Part shown: one piece after another, positions 28,132 through 37,610 of the stretch
Position numbering within the stretch: the stretch's first letter is position 1
Layout: each line of letters opens with the position of its first letter
From: Chthonomonadaceae bacterium
Lineage (GTDB): Bacteria; Armatimonadota; Chthonomonadetes; Chthonomonadales; Chthonomonadaceae
Reading direction: 5' to 3'
NCBI GenBank assembly: GCA_027450145.1
Contig: DAIDKH010000009.1
Span: 1 to 64,000, forward strand
Length of the DNA: 64,000 nt
Program-made: the position numbers and the translations under genes
Notes under the pieces: generated by a model
The model's input: the letters and a program-made list of their open reading frames with translations, nothing else
Databases searched by the model: none
What the model was told of the DNA's origin: nothing

Positions 28132-29115
28132 ATGCGAGTCACTGGTAATTTACTGCGCAGAATGGTGCGTGCCCGCGAGTTTGGCGTAATGGCCTTCCTG
28201 GTCATAGCACTCGCCATTGCGGCGTTGCTTGCCCCCCGGTTTTACGCGCCACAAAATCTGCGAAACCTGTTGTTGGATACTCCACTTGTCGTCACTGTAG
28301 GTATGGGAATGACCGCTGTAATCGTATGCCGACAGATTGATCTCTCGGTTGGTTCCATTGTCGCGGTGAGCGGTATGGTGGTTGGTGAGATCTACAGATC
28401 TCACCCTGGGATGCCAACCCCGTTCGCCATGGCAGTTGGGATGGGAGTGGGCGTCATTTTGGGCATGGGCAATGCCCTGCTGGTAACGTACCTCAAAGTA
28501 CCATCCATCATTACTACGCTAGGAACGATGAGCATCTACCGCGGCCTCGCCTTTGTCATTGCCGGAGGGCGACAGATAAATCCCAATGACATTCCCGCTC
28601 GCCTGGTATCCCTCTCAATTACCTCACCCATCGGAATACCGGCTCTGGCGCTTGTTGCCCTGTTTATCTTTCTGTTAACACACGCATTTCTTGGGTGGTC
28701 GCGCGCGGGCAGAGCAGTTTACGCGACAGGAAGTAACCCGGATGCCGCACGCCTTAACGGTCTTGCACCAAACAGCATTATCGCGGGATCTTTTATTGCA
28801 TGCGGTGCACTTGCGGGACTGGCGGGAGTTATGTACGCCAGTCGATATGGATTTGTTAATCCAGCTCAAACAGGTAATGGGTTTGAGCTACAAGTAATTG
28901 CAGCGACAGTCATTGGTGGCACACAAGTCACCGGCGGCAGCGGTACCGCCGTAGGAACACTTCTCGGCTGTATTTTGCTGGCCGCCATATCAAATGTCCT
29001 TACAGTCGCTCACCTTTCGGGCCGGTGGCAGCTGGCAGCTTACGGGGCAATTATCCTGGTGGCAATTGTTGCCGACAGCTTAGGCCGACGGCAAAGTATG
29101 AAGGTAGCAGCGTGA
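28132..29115 (+). CDS. Sugar ABC transporter permease, rhamnose RhaP/RbsC-like
   Basis: 327 residues with about ten membrane helices of the branched-chain/ribose-type permease family. Motifs: AVIVCRQIDLSVGSIVAVSG around 62-81, and the cytoplasmic loop AVYATGSNPDAARLNGL (about 196-212), which contacts the ATPase. With its paralogue and the RhaS-like binding protein downstream it forms an importer most like the rhamnose RhaPQS system. The next gene starts inside its stop codon (GTGA overlap). No ATPase gene lies beside it, which is unusual. Confidence 0.88.
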   Translation: MRVTGNLLRRMVRAREFGVMAFLVIALAIAALLAPRFYAPQNLRNLLLDTPLVVTVGMGMTAVIVCRQIDLSVGSIVAVSGMVVGEIYRSHPGMPTPFAMAVGMGVGVILGMGNALLVTYLKVPSIITTLGTMSIYRGLAFVIAGGRQINPNDIPARLVSLSITSPIGIPALALVALFIFLLTHAFLGWSRAGRAVYATGSNPDAARLNGLAPNSIIAGSFIACGALAGLAGVMYASRYGFVNPAQTGNGFELQVIAATVIGGTQVTGGSGTAVGTLLGCILLAAISNVLTVAHLSGRWQLAAYGAIILVAIVADSLGRRQSMKVAA

Positions 29116-30077
29116 AACTGAAGAAGATTAATTGGACGCACCAATATACGCTACTCGTCTTGGTGGCGTTGTCGTTTATGGTATCGGCACACCTTTCCAG
29201 CCACTTTTTGGATCCGACATACCTTCTCACCGCTTCTACGAATTTCGTGGAAACCGGGATAATGGCGCTCGCGATGACGGTTGTTATCCTGCTGGGCGAA
29301 ATCGACCTCTCGGTAGCCTGTAACCTTGCCCTTACTGCAGCACTAACAGGTGTCCTTTGGGCACACTTTGGCTGGCCGCTCCCACTCGCTTGTGTTGCGG
29401 GCCTTACTGTCGCGGCGCTTGCAGGGCTTGGCAATGGTCTGCTTGTAACTCGTCTTCAGCTGCCATCTTTAACGGTCACGTTAGGCTCCATGGCGCTACT
29501 ACGGGGGGCAGCACAGGTTTTAGTGGGTGACCATTCCATCACTGGATTTCCCAACTGGTTCATTGGCGTCGATCAGCGAGTTGTAGGACCTTTGCCCGCT
29601 ATTACGCTCCTGCTCGTTGGCACCGCGGTTGCATGGTGGGCGTTCCTAACACGATCTGTAAGGGGACGAATGACAGAAGCAGCCGGCGCCAACCCAGTGG
29701 CCGCTCGGCTGGCAGGCATACCTGTAGATGCAATCAGAGTACGAGCATTTGTGGTCTCTGGCCTCGTTGCAGGAATATGCGGACTTATGATGACCTCACG
29801 TGTGGGCGCTGCACGGTGGGACATGGCGCAGGGCCGTGAGCTGGATGTAATAACTGCAGTGGTACTTGGTGGAACGGATATCAATGGGGGCGAAGCCTCC
29901 ATTCCTGGAACTATGCTTGCACTGCTTCTAATTGGTGTTATGCGTACAGGAATGGGACTTGCGGAGATCAATGCGGAGACTCAGCACGTTGCGGTAGGCA
30001 TTCTTTTGGCAGCCTCTATCGCCGTACCAAATCTACTGAAGAGACGAAACAGGCACAAAGCCGTGAACGCAATATAA
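29112..30077 (+). CDS. Sugar ABC transporter permease, rhamnose RhaQ-like
   Basis: 321 residues starting at the GTG at 29112, which overlaps the stop of the first permease by 4 bases; longer in-frame starts would lie deep in that gene. About ten membrane helices. Family motifs: VILLGEIDLSVACNLALTAAL (permease signature; only part quoted) and TEAAGANPVAARLAGIPVDA, the ATPase-coupling loop. Second half of a two-permease importer. Translational coupling to the first permease suggests a heterodimeric channel. Confidence 0.88.
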   Translation: MKLKKINWTHQYTLLVLVALSFMVSAHLSSHFLDPTYLLTASTNFVETGIMALAMTVVILLGEIDLSVACNLALTAALTGVLWAHFGWPLPLACVAGLTVAALAGLGNGLLVTRLQLPSLTVTLGSMALLRGAAQVLVGDHSITGFPNWFIGVDQRVVGPLPAITLLLVGTAVAWWAFLTRSVRGRMTEAAGANPVAARLAGIPVDAIRVRAFVVSGLVAGICGLMMTSRVGAARWDMAQGRELDVITAVVLGGTDINGGEASIPGTMLALLLIGVMRTGMGLAEINAETQHVAVGILLAASIAVPNLLKRRNRHKAVNAI

Positions 30078-30099
30078 CTTTGAGGAGATTATTGGCCCA

Positions 30100-31131
30100 A
30101 TGAATTCAAACAAAATGGTATTGGCCGCCACGGCTGCTGCTATTGCTTCCACTGTTTTTGGCTGCAAACCCAAAACTGCATCGGTAGTTAACGAAGCTCC
30201 TGTTACAGGTACCGTGCGCGTATGTTTCATACCAAAAAACACAGGCAATCCCTACTTCGATGCAGTGAACAACGGGTTTGTACAGGCAAGCAGTGCGCTA
30301 CACTTTAAGTACACCGAACAGGCACCGGCTGCGGCAGACGCAACCGATCAAATTCCGATTATACAGCAGCAGGTACAGGATGGGGTAAACGTCATTGCGA
30401 TATCACCAAATAGTCCGGACGCGCTAGATCCCGCCATTCGAGCGGCGGAGCAGCATGGAGTTCGAGTAATCACCATTGACGCCGACCTCACAGGGAATGA
30501 GAACCTACGCTCCGCGTGTGTGCTGCCGACAGATTTCAGTAAACTTGGCGCAAGCCAGATCGAGTTAATGGGCAGCCTTATAGGCTACAAGGGTGGCTTC
30601 GCCATTCTTAGTGCAACCACCGATGCGCCCAACCAGAACGCATGGATTGCGGGAATGAAGGAAGCGCTTAAGCTACCCAAGTATGCGGGTATGCACCTCC
30701 TTGAGGTCGCTTACGGCAACGACGATCCGCAGAAGAGCTTGCTGGAAGCGCAAAGCCTAATGACAAAATACCCGCAGCTTAAGGGAATACTGTCACCAAC
30801 CACTGTAGGCATTGCGGCGGCAGCTCAAGCCGTAGAAACCGCAGGCGCTGCCGGTAAGGTACAGGTAACGGGGTTGGGTACCCCCAACCAGATGCGGCGG
30901 TTTGTTGAGGATGGAACTGTTCAAAAGTTCGCCTTGTGGGATCCCGCGCAGATGGGTTACACCGCAGGATACCTTGCCGAGGGTCTAGCCAAGGGCACCA
31001 TTCATCCTGCGCCGGGTGTTACCTTCACAGCCGGTACCGAGGGCAAACGAGTGTTTGGCGCCAATAACGTGATAAGTAACGGTCCACTCGTGGTGTTTAC
31101 CAAAAGTAACATTGGGCAGTACCACTTCTAA
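30100..31131 (+). CDS. RhaS-like sugar-binding lipoprotein
   Basis: 343 residues. The signal peptide ends in a lipobox (STVFGC, Cys22), so the protein is lipid-anchored. The mature part is a two-lobed periplasmic-binding protein of the ribose/rhamnose class: FIPKNTGNPYFDAVNNGF at the start of lobe 1, PIIQQQVQDGVNVIAISPNS, and VTGLGTPNQMRRFVEDGTVQ plus FALWDPAQMGYTAGYLAEGL in lobe 2, which are the blocks most typical of RhaS. The substrate is probably rhamnose or a related deoxy sugar. It follows the two permeases 22 bases later with GAGGAG upstream. Confidence 0.88.
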   Translation: MNSNKMVLAATAAAIASTVFGCKPKTASVVNEAPVTGTVRVCFIPKNTGNPYFDAVNNGFVQASSALHFKYTEQAPAAADATDQIPIIQQQVQDGVNVIAISPNSPDALDPAIRAAEQHGVRVITIDADLTGNENLRSACVLPTDFSKLGASQIELMGSLIGYKGGFAILSATTDAPNQNAWIAGMKEALKLPKYAGMHLLEVAYGNDDPQKSLLEAQSLMTKYPQLKGILSPTTVGIAAAAQAVETAGAAGKVQVTGLGTPNQMRRFVEDGTVQKFALWDPAQMGYTAGYLAEGLAKGTIHPAPGVTFTAGTEGKRVFGANNVISNGPLVVFTKSNIGQYHF

Positions 31132-31174
31132 ATTCCGGTGGAGGCACCGGTGGCAGACTCTGGCATCGGTGCAA

Positions 31175-33238
31175 TTACCTAATAACACGTTGACTAGCAG
31201 GCTCCATAGGCATGAGTACCTGCGCACTACGTGAAGGCAGATAGATTTGAACACTGTACTGCCTACCGTATACTGGATGGTCTTGAATAGGATATAGCTG
31301 CTCAGTGTCTACCCTTCCGAATCCGCCGAATGTTGTGGCATCTGTGTCAAGGATTACGCGGTAATCTGCACGGTCTGGTACGGGTATACGAAAATCTGCG
31401 CGGCTGTCATGAGGATGAAAGTTAAAGGCAAATACCAGGGGTCCGCGGCGGAACACCAGTTCGCGCGCATTCTCGTGCAGGGCTAATTGCTCAATGAGCT
31501 TGTCCTCCAGTAAATTAAATTGTACATCCAGCTTCAGCATGGCCTTATCAAACTCATTAAGGTACTGATATCGCAGCCCGCCGTTATCTGCGAGCGACCA
31601 TTGTCTTCGCGCGTGCTGGTAAGAGTAATTATTGCCTTCGCGCGGGAAATCCACCCATTCCGGGTGCCCAAACTCGTTACCCATGAAGTTCAGGTATCCC
31701 TCGCCAGCCAGAGCAAAGGTAATCAGTCGAATCATCTTGTGCAATGCTATACCGCGGTCAATTACAAGGCTATTCGACTCCACGGTCATGTTCCAGTACA
31801 TCTCCTGGTCCATAAGCCAGAACGCCAGCGTCTTATCCCCTACCAGTGCCTGATCATGCGACTCGGCGTATCCAATGTGCTTCTCACTATGTCGCCTGTT
31901 CAATAGAGTGTGGTAGAGCTCGCTGAGGTTCCAATCCTCGTCGCGTTTCTCCTTTAGGGTCTTTATCCAGTAATCAGGCACGCCCATGGCGAGTCTGTAG
32001 TCAAAGCCAATTCCACCCAAATGCACTGGAGCTGCCATACCTGGCATTCCGGAGACATCCTCTGCAATCGTAAGTGCTCGTGCATCTAATTGGTGAGCCA
32101 AGACATTAGCCAGGGTGAGATACGTGACGGCATCCTGGTCGACATTCTCATTGAAATAATCATCATAGCTCGAGAATGTACGAAGACCATGATCCAGGTA
32201 GATCATACTCGTAACACCGTCAAACCGAAAGCCGTCAAACTTGAACTCCTCCTGCCAGTAGCGAACATTGGAGAGCAGAAAACGAAGAACCTCGTACTTA
32301 CTGTAATCGAACAACAGCGAATCCCATGCGGGATGCTCACCGCGACCGCCTGCATGAAAATACTGGTGGTCGGTTCCATCAAAACGATTGAGACCTTCCA
32401 GCACGTTCTTGACCGCATGCGAGTGGATTATATCCATTATGACGACGAGCCCCAGTCCGTGGGCTGCATCTACCAGCTTCTTAAGCTCCTCAGGGGTTCC
32501 AAAGCGCGAAGATGGCGCAAAGAAACTGGAGACATGGTAACCAAATGAACCGTAGTAGGGATGCTCCATTACCGCCATGAGTTGTACAGCGTTGTAACCG
32601 TTCCTGGCTATCCTTGGCAGAATGTTCTCCATGAATTCCGCGTAGGTGCCAACTTTGCCTTCCTCCTGTGCCATGCCAGTGTGAGCCTCGTAGATACGTA
32701 GCCCGCCGTGCAACTCAGGACGAGAATTCTTCCACCTAAAAGTTTCCTCTGGCAGCCAATACTGTGCTGTAAACTGGCCGCCGTCACCCTCCTGCACTAC
32801 TCTGCGGATGTACGCAGGAATTCTATCCTGACCACCGGCCGCGCTCTCGACATGGACCTTTAGTCGACTACCGTGGGTGAGCCGTTCGCTATAAATAGAG
32901 TCTGGAAGGAACAATGACCAAACTCCAAACTGATCACGCTGCATGGGTGAGGCGCTTCGGTCCCAGTCGTTAAAATCACCTATAAGCGAGAGGTTGTACG
33001 CTGCAGGCGCCCACTCACGGTACCAAACTCCAGGCACTCCTTCATTCTCACCACGATTAAAGCCGTAGTAACGATGACCCTGGCTAATCGATCCTGTTAG
33101 GTCTCCGTCAGGTGCGATATCGAATAGCCTCTGCTGCGTATGCCTGAAGCGCCGACGCAGTTGGTCGGAAAACGGCTGAAGCCAGGGATCGTGAGTTATG
33201 AGACCATTTCCGTCGCCATCTTGCAGTGGGTTAAACAT
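31175..33238 (-). CDS. glgB: 1,4-alpha-glucan branching enzyme (GH13, eukaryotic-like type)
   Basis: 687 residues. Transfers alpha-1,4 segments to make alpha-1,6 branches in glycogen. An N-terminal CBM48 domain (VWYREWAPAAYNLSLIGDFN, about 71-90) precedes a GH13 barrel with VIMDIIHSHAVKN, DGFRFDGVTSMIY (nucleophile Asp), ALTIAEDVSG (acid/base Glu) and YAESHDQALVGDKT. These, and the overall length, match GH13 subfamily 8 (plant, animal and some bacterial enzymes) rather than the longer bacterial GlgB. No other glg gene is adjacent; GlgP lies at 5.6-8.2 kb. Confidence 0.95.
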   Translation of the reverse strand: MFNPLQDGDGNGLITHDPWLQPFSDQLRRRFRHTQQRLFDIAPDGDLTGSISQGHRYYGFNRGENEGVPGVWYREWAPAAYNLSLIGDFNDWDRSASPMQRDQFGVWSLFLPDSIYSERLTHGSRLKVHVESAAGGQDRIPAYIRRVVQEGDGGQFTAQYWLPEETFRWKNSRPELHGGLRIYEAHTGMAQEEGKVGTYAEFMENILPRIARNGYNAVQLMAVMEHPYYGSFGYHVSSFFAPSSRFGTPEELKKLVDAAHGLGLVVIMDIIHSHAVKNVLEGLNRFDGTDHQYFHAGGRGEHPAWDSLLFDYSKYEVLRFLLSNVRYWQEEFKFDGFRFDGVTSMIYLDHGLRTFSSYDDYFNENVDQDAVTYLTLANVLAHQLDARALTIAEDVSGMPGMAAPVHLGGIGFDYRLAMGVPDYWIKTLKEKRDEDWNLSELYHTLLNRRHSEKHIGYAESHDQALVGDKTLAFWLMDQEMYWNMTVESNSLVIDRGIALHKMIRLITFALAGEGYLNFMGNEFGHPEWVDFPREGNNYSYQHARRQWSLADNGGLRYQYLNEFDKAMLKLDVQFNLLEDKLIEQLALHENARELVFRRGPLVFAFNFHPHDSRADFRIPVPDRADYRVILDTDATTFGGFGRVDTEQLYPIQDHPVYGRQYSVQIYLPSRSAQVLMPMEPASQRVIR

Positions 33239-33420
33239 TCAGGCATACCTTAATGCACAGGATGGGTTACTATAGCCGTTTGCCGCCGCACTGTCAAGAC
33301 AGTGGGATCATTCACGCCTAAATTAAACAGGAAGTAGTTAGCCTCCGCCAATTTACCAATGTGATTTGTGAGCACTATTCAAATATAACTTGTAGCACTG
33401 GGTTAAATGGCGATTGGAAG

Positions 33421-33459
33421 TATAATATTGAAGATCAATATCGATGTACGATATTGATC
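33421..33459 (+). promoter_or_regulatory. -10 box and perfect palindromic operator of the padR operon
   Basis: TATAAT at 33421-33426 is followed by an exact inverted repeat: GATCAATATCG (33433-33443), 5 bases, CGATATTGATC (33449-33459). The palindrome starts at the predicted transcription start and ends 7 bases before the padR ATG. This is the size and position of an autoregulatory operator for a PadR dimer. No good -35 hexamer is seen. Confidence 0.75.
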
Positions 33460-33466
33460 TGGAAAC

Positions 33467-33829
33467 ATGGAACTTCGCTTGGACGATTTTCTTAGAAACA
33501 TTGTTATGGGTTTCGTACGCGTTCATCTTCTCTATCACGCAAGCATCGAACCGATTTTTGGTGCAGAAATGATTGACGAACTTCGAAGGCACGGGTATTC
33601 CATGAGCCCAGGAACTCTCTACCCAATCCTCCACTCCATGGAGCAGGCAGGATGTTTGGCTAGCGAGAACAGGGTCGTAAATGGCAAGCGCAGGAAATAC
33701 TACACGCTTACTGATCGCGGTGCGGACGTGCTTTTAGCGCTTCAGAAGCAAGTTCACGAGCTGGTAAGCGAAATTACGCCTGCACCACCAAATCCCGCTA
33801 ACCACCGCGAAATCGAAGAGGCTACATGA
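33467..33829 (+). CDS. PadR-family transcriptional regulator
   Basis: 120 residues. A winged-helix PadR domain covers about 8-95: FVRVHLLYHASIEPIFGAEM, ELRRHGYSMSPGTLYPILHS (recognition helix and the diagnostic SxGTLYPxLxxLE motif), and NGKRRKYYTLTDRGADVL (wing). A short C-terminal helix allows dimerisation; the length is that of subfamily-2 PadRs. Its gene overlaps the next by 4 bases and is preceded by a perfect palindrome, so it probably represses its own operon with the beta-barrel and ChrA genes until an inducer (possibly chromate) binds. Confidence 0.92.
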   Translation: MELRLDDFLRNIVMGFVRVHLLYHASIEPIFGAEMIDELRRHGYSMSPGTLYPILHSMEQAGCLASENRVVNGKRRKYYTLTDRGADVLLALQKQVHELVSEITPAPPNPANHREIEEAT

Positions 33830-34617
33830 GGCATTATCAAAGGTTTTCATCTGCTGCCATCCTTGCCGCTACATTCAGCTGCATGCCAGGTCGCCTCTTG
33901 GCTGGGCCTCCTTTCATGACAGATGATCCTGATCCCGTGCCATTGCATCATTGGGAATTCTACACATTTTACTCTGGTGGCACCACCCAAACGTCAAACA
34001 ACCTGACCGGTCCAGCAATCGAGCTGAACAATGGAGTGGCGCCCAATCTGCAGCTGCACCTCATCATTCCAGACAACGTTGTAAGCGTCAACGGCATAAG
34101 CCACCAGGGCTTGGGCGACGTGGAAGCAGGAGTAAAGTATCGCTTCGTGAAGGAGACGCCATCAACCCCGGAGGTGGGCATATTCCCTCTGCTAGAGATT
34201 CCTACCGGTGACGCCTCGCGCGGTTTGGGGAATGGACGCACATGGTTCAAACTACCTATCTGGATACAGAAAAGCTGGAGGAATTGGACAGCCGACATCG
34301 GCGGGGGCTATGCCTATAACCCGGCGCCTGGACAGAAAAACTACCTTTACAGCGGAGTACTACTTCAGCGCACGTTTTCGCCACGATTCACGCTTGGCGT
34401 GGAGATGTTTGTGCAAGGCGCTCAAACCGACGCCGTGCCTGGCAGTTCAACACCCGTTCCAGGCTCCAGAGCCACCTATCTATGGAATGTTGGCGGATAT
34501 TACAACTTCACGCCCGATTTCAGTCTGCTGTTTTCTGCCGGACACTCTCTTGCAGGCGAGGGCAATTCCGTATTCTACCTAGCCCTGTACCGCACCTGGG
34601 GCCCAGGTTCACCGTAA
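33826..34617 (+). CDS. Secreted outer-membrane beta-barrel-like protein
   Basis: 263 residues with a signal peptide (SSAAILAATFSCMPGRLLAG, cleavage about residue 27). The mature chain shows alternating amphipathic strands with aromatic girdles (HWEFYTFYSGG, LGDVEAGVKYRFV, WTADIGGGYAYNP, YLWNVGGYYNF) ending in LALYRTWGPG. It resembles the transporter-like barrels grouped with phenol-degradation MetA-type proteins (PF13557-like). Start overlaps padR by 4 bases and stop overlaps chrA by 1 base, so all three are coupled. A barrel co-encoded with a chromate efflux pump is suggestive of a two-membrane export route (inference). Confidence 0.78.
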   Translation: MRHYQRFSSAAILAATFSCMPGRLLAGPPFMTDDPDPVPLHHWEFYTFYSGGTTQTSNNLTGPAIELNNGVAPNLQLHLIIPDNVVSVNGISHQGLGDVEAGVKYRFVKETPSTPEVGIFPLLEIPTGDASRGLGNGRTWFKLPIWIQKSWRNWTADIGGGYAYNPAPGQKNYLYSGVLLQRTFSPRFTLGVEMFVQGAQTDAVPGSSTPVPGSRATYLWNVGGYYNFTPDFSLLFSAGHSLAGEGNSVFYLALYRTWGPGSP

Positions 34618-35819
34618 TGGAGCAATCTACGCCCAATCACAATGTAAGTGCCTCCGGTCCTGCATCACTTGCTGAACTGGCTGCTGCGTTTTTGCGGTTG
34701 GGGCTCACAGCATTTGGCGGACCAGCAGCACATATAGCAATGATGCGGCAGGAATTCGTGGAGCGAAAGGGCTGGCTGTCGGAGGCCGAGTATCTCGATC
34801 TCATAGGGGCAGCCAGCGTAATTCCTGGACCATCTTCCACAGAAGTTGCCATGTATGTGGGTCATCGGTGTTCAGGATTGCGCGGCCTCTTTGTTGCGGG
34901 TATCTGCTTCATTTTACCCGCTGCAGTGGCCGTCACGTTTTTGGCTCTGGCATACCACCAGTACGGCCGGCTGCCAGTCACACGAAACCTGTTCTACGGC
35001 GTAGAGCCGGTCATTGTGGCGATTGTCGCACAGGCACTATACAGCCTCGGCCGAACGGCTATTAAAACCTACTCTCTTGCATTTGTATCTGCGGCATCGT
35101 TGGTATTCGCCGTTCTTGGTGCACCGCCTGTCCTTCTCCTTTTTAGCGTCGGTTTGCTATACAGCCTTGCTAAATGGGGATGGGATCGCGAACATCGAAT
35201 GGCTGCCCAGCTTATAAAACTCGGGGCATCTATCGCTCTTCTACTGGCGGTTCCGGCAGCTATTACAACGGTAGAGCCCGCTCGAACTGCACCACCAAAG
35301 CTTTGGTCTATTGTTTTGGTGTTTATGAAGATTGGGGCGGTGGTTTACGGAAGCGGGTACGTGCTACTGGTATTCTTGCGAAGCGAACTGGTTATGCGCC
35401 TGCACTGGATTACGCCAGAAAACCTCATTAATGCAGTTGCAGTTGGTCAGCTTACACCCGGCCCTGTATTCACGACTGCCACCTTTATCGGATACCTTAC
35501 GTCTGGCCCAGCTGGTGCTGCGGTTGCGACACTAGGCATCTTTCTGCCGGCATTCATTTTTACGGGTCTCAGTGGACCTATACTTCCCTTAGTGCGGAAA
35601 CTGCCAACATTTCGCTCGTTTTTAGATGCAGTGAATGCCGCATCACTCGCCCTAATGGCATTCGTAACCATTGAAATTGGTCGAGTTGCCATTAAGGATC
35701 CACTTACTGCTGTAATCGCCGTTTGCACACTATTAGTGCTACTTCGGTGGCGAATGAACACCGCGTGGCTTGTAATGGCGGGGGCAGTGATTGGGTTGGC
35801 AGCTCATCTTATGAGATAG
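34617..35819 (+). CDS. chrA: Chromate transporter ChrA
   Basis: 400 residues from the ATG at 34617, which overlaps the previous stop (TAATG); the longer frame runs back into that gene. Two homologous CHR domains of five to six helices: N-terminal FLRLGLTAFGGPAAHIAMM and IPGPSSTEVAMYVGHRCSGL; C-terminal GAVVYGSGYVLLVFLRSEL and AVGQLTPGPVFTTATFIGYL. This is the full-length two-domain type that exports chromate and is often sulfate-related. Regulation by the upstream PadR is likely from the operon layout. Confidence 0.94.
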   Translation: MEQSTPNHNVSASGPASLAELAAAFLRLGLTAFGGPAAHIAMMRQEFVERKGWLSEAEYLDLIGAASVIPGPSSTEVAMYVGHRCSGLRGLFVAGICFILPAAVAVTFLALAYHQYGRLPVTRNLFYGVEPVIVAIVAQALYSLGRTAIKTYSLAFVSAASLVFAVLGAPPVLLLFSVGLLYSLAKWGWDREHRMAAQLIKLGASIALLLAVPAAITTVEPARTAPPKLWSIVLVFMKIGAVVYGSGYVLLVFLRSELVMRLHWITPENLINAVAVGQLTPGPVFTTATFIGYLTSGPAGAAVATLGIFLPAFIFTGLSGPILPLVRKLPTFRSFLDAVNAASLALMAFVTIEIGRVAIKDPLTAVIAVCTLLVLLRWRMNTAWLVMAGAVIGLAAHLMR

Positions 35820-36165
35820 ATGTCATCGACGCCGTGACCCAGCCGTACGCATTCTGATTAGTGAACGGTCAACTTTGGATTATTTGCACCTGGGCTTTTA
35901 CGAATCCATTAGTTAGCTCAATTGACACTCACTAGTGTGAATGTTCCCCGTAGATAGAACTTCGGTCCGTACTGCGTTGCCTCGATCAACATGCGCGCAC
36001 AATTTCGGTCGCCCCAAAAACCTTACCTCCATCGCTCGGCCGCTCAAATAATGACGCGCAGGGAACCATGTTTCTCCAGTTCTGGTATAATAGACAAATC
36101 TCTACTAGTTTCAGGCTGCATTCCGCATTTTCCACAAGCAGCAATCAGTTTAGCTGGAGGAAACT
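35820..36165. other. Intergenic region upstream of a sigma-factor gene
   Basis: About 345 bases without a convincing gene. Near its right end an extended -10 promoter (36083-36091) precedes the sigma-factor gene. A GGAGG ribosome site lies just before the ATG. Confidence 0.5.
36083..36091 (+). promoter_or_regulatory. Extended -10 promoter of the sigma-factor gene
   Basis: TGG followed by TATAAT on the plus strand. Predicted start about 36098, giving a 68-base leader that ends in GGAGGAAACT before the ATG. No clear -35. Confidence 0.55.
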
Positions 36166-36969
36166 ATGGAAAACGAAGTGGTACCTAACGTGGCTGAATT
36201 GGAGAGGAGAGCATTTGATGACGTTTGCAAACGGCTGAGACCCAGACTCAAAGCCCAGGCATGCCGACTGGTGGGTTTACAGGAAGCGGATGACGTTGTA
36301 CAACAGGCGTTGCTTACCGCATGGAGCGTACGCATGCGCATCAACCTGAACTCTACCGACGGCGAAATGTTTGCGTGGCTTAGCAAGTTCATTACATTTA
36401 CCGCACGTGAGCAACGTAGAATTGCCGCGCGCAGGCGTGGGCGAGAAGCACCCACGGATACCGTACCTATACCAGACGACTTCCTGCAGCTGTACGTACC
36501 AGATACCGCTACCGCCCGACAGGAGCTCTACCTCATACAGAGACGTGAGCTGCTTCGTCTGCTTTGTAGAGTTAACCTAACGAACAGACAGCGGGATTGT
36601 GTACGATCCTGGGCAAGTGGAGAAAGTCAACATGCCATTGCTGCACGGCTTCATCTACGCAGCGCCACCGTGTGGCAGCACATAGGCGCTGCAATCGACA
36701 AGATGCAACAACTGGAGCGTGACACTGCCTACACCGCCCGTACCGCCTACTTTCATGAACAGGGAAGGAGGGGCTATACCGCACCAGAACCGATAGGCGC
36801 GCGACTAGCTAGGGAACAACTTGCAAAGATGGCACATCACGATTCACTCGTAGCCGCAAGATGTCGCCGACGCAGAATTCGATGGTCACGTTCACAAGAT
36901 GCAATCTCAAACGTGCCAACCAAAACTATAAAGGCATGCTCCAAAGAGTCTGCAACTGATCGAAAGTGA
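36166..36969 (+). CDS. Sigma-70 family factor with a basic C-terminal extension
   Basis: 267 residues with GGAGG before the ATG. Region 2-like sequence at about 15-95 ([37 protein letters not shown]). Region 4-like helix-turn-helix at about 135-185 ([36 protein letters not shown]). About 80 further residues follow, highly basic ([12 protein letters not shown]) and without a recognised domain; ordinary ECF factors stop near residue 190. No anti-sigma gene is adjacent. The last 44 bases overlap, tail to tail, the pseudopilin gene on the other strand. Confidence 0.8.
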   Translation: MENEVVPNVAELERRAFDDVCKRLRPRLKAQACRLVGLQEADDVVQQALLTAWSVRMRINLNSTDGEMFAWLSKFITFTAREQRRIAARRRGREAPTDTVPIPDDFLQLYVPDTATARQELYLIQRRELLRLLCRVNLTNRQRDCVRSWASGESQHAIAARLHLRSATVWQHIGAAIDKMQQLERDTAYTARTAYFHEQGRRGYTAPEPIGARLAREQLAKMAHHDSLVAARCRRRRIRWSRSQDAISNVPTKTIKACSKESATDRK

Positions 36970-37576
36970 GTATCTTCACGTGGCCGTCGCCAAATAGCGT
37001 GTTGTACATTAGTGTTCGAGGAAAACTGGAGCCGTGCCACTTACCCGCACCATCGAACAACACGTTGAGCTGGGAGGGCGTTTGAAAGGACGCATCGCCA
37101 GCGTGCCTGAAGGTGATCTCGGTACGATAGTAGTAGCTTGTACCAAACTTTGCAAAGCTGCTGGGTTCCGCGTTGGCCGGGTTACCAGTAGGATCAATCT
37201 GCAAGCCTGTGAAGTCCTCGGTGTTAAATCCTGTATCTGCAGGGCAGTGGAATACCTCTTTGCTCTTCACATAAGGCTGCAACGGAATCTGAATAAGCGG
37301 TATGTACTTTATCTGGGCTTCAAACTGAGGAAACTGACTCCATATTTGCGGAGTGAACTTGTCTGCGGGGTCTACAGCCCAGGGGTAAATACCGTCATAA
37401 TCCTGGCTATACATGTTGATCGCCAGGCCGATTTGATGAAGGTTGGAGGCGCACACAACTTGCCGTGCCTTGCCTCTTGCGGCGAGAAAGGCAGGGAAGA
37501 GCAAGCCCGCTAATATGGCGATAATCGCGATAACAACAAGCAGCTCAATGAGCGTAAAACCACGGTCGCCACGCAT
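36926..37576 (-). CDS. Pseudopilin-like protein with prepilin N-terminus
   Basis: About 216 residues from the ATG at 37576 ([13 protein letters not shown]). A start at 37615 would put the codon inside a hairpin, so the shorter form is preferred. Type IV prepilin signal and hydrophobic helix ([20 protein letters not shown]), then [20 protein letters not shown], as in the large DUF1559-like families of Armatimonadota and Planctomycetota. The C-terminal H-X9-DG motif is degenerate here ([10 protein letters not shown]). Exported through a type II/IV-like system and probably assembled or anchored at the envelope; precise role unknown. Confidence 0.85.
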   Translation of the reverse strand: MRGDRGFTLIELLVVIAIIAILAGLLFPAFLAARGKARQVVCASNLHQIGLAINMYSQDYDGIYPWAVDPADKFTPQIWSQFPQFEAQIKYIPLIQIPLQPYVKSKEVFHCPADTGFNTEDFTGLQIDPTGNPANAEPSSFAKFGTSYYYRTEITFRHAGDASFQTPSQLNVLFDGAGKWHGSSFPRTLMYNTLFGDGHVKILTFDQLQTLWSMPL

Positions 37577-37610
37577 TCCATTTGCCCCCAGTGTTAGTGA
37601 ACAACCAAAC

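Noticed and set aside
31135-31150. 6-bp GC hairpin between the RhaS-like gene and glgB as terminator
   Set aside because: The stem is too short and has no U-tract.
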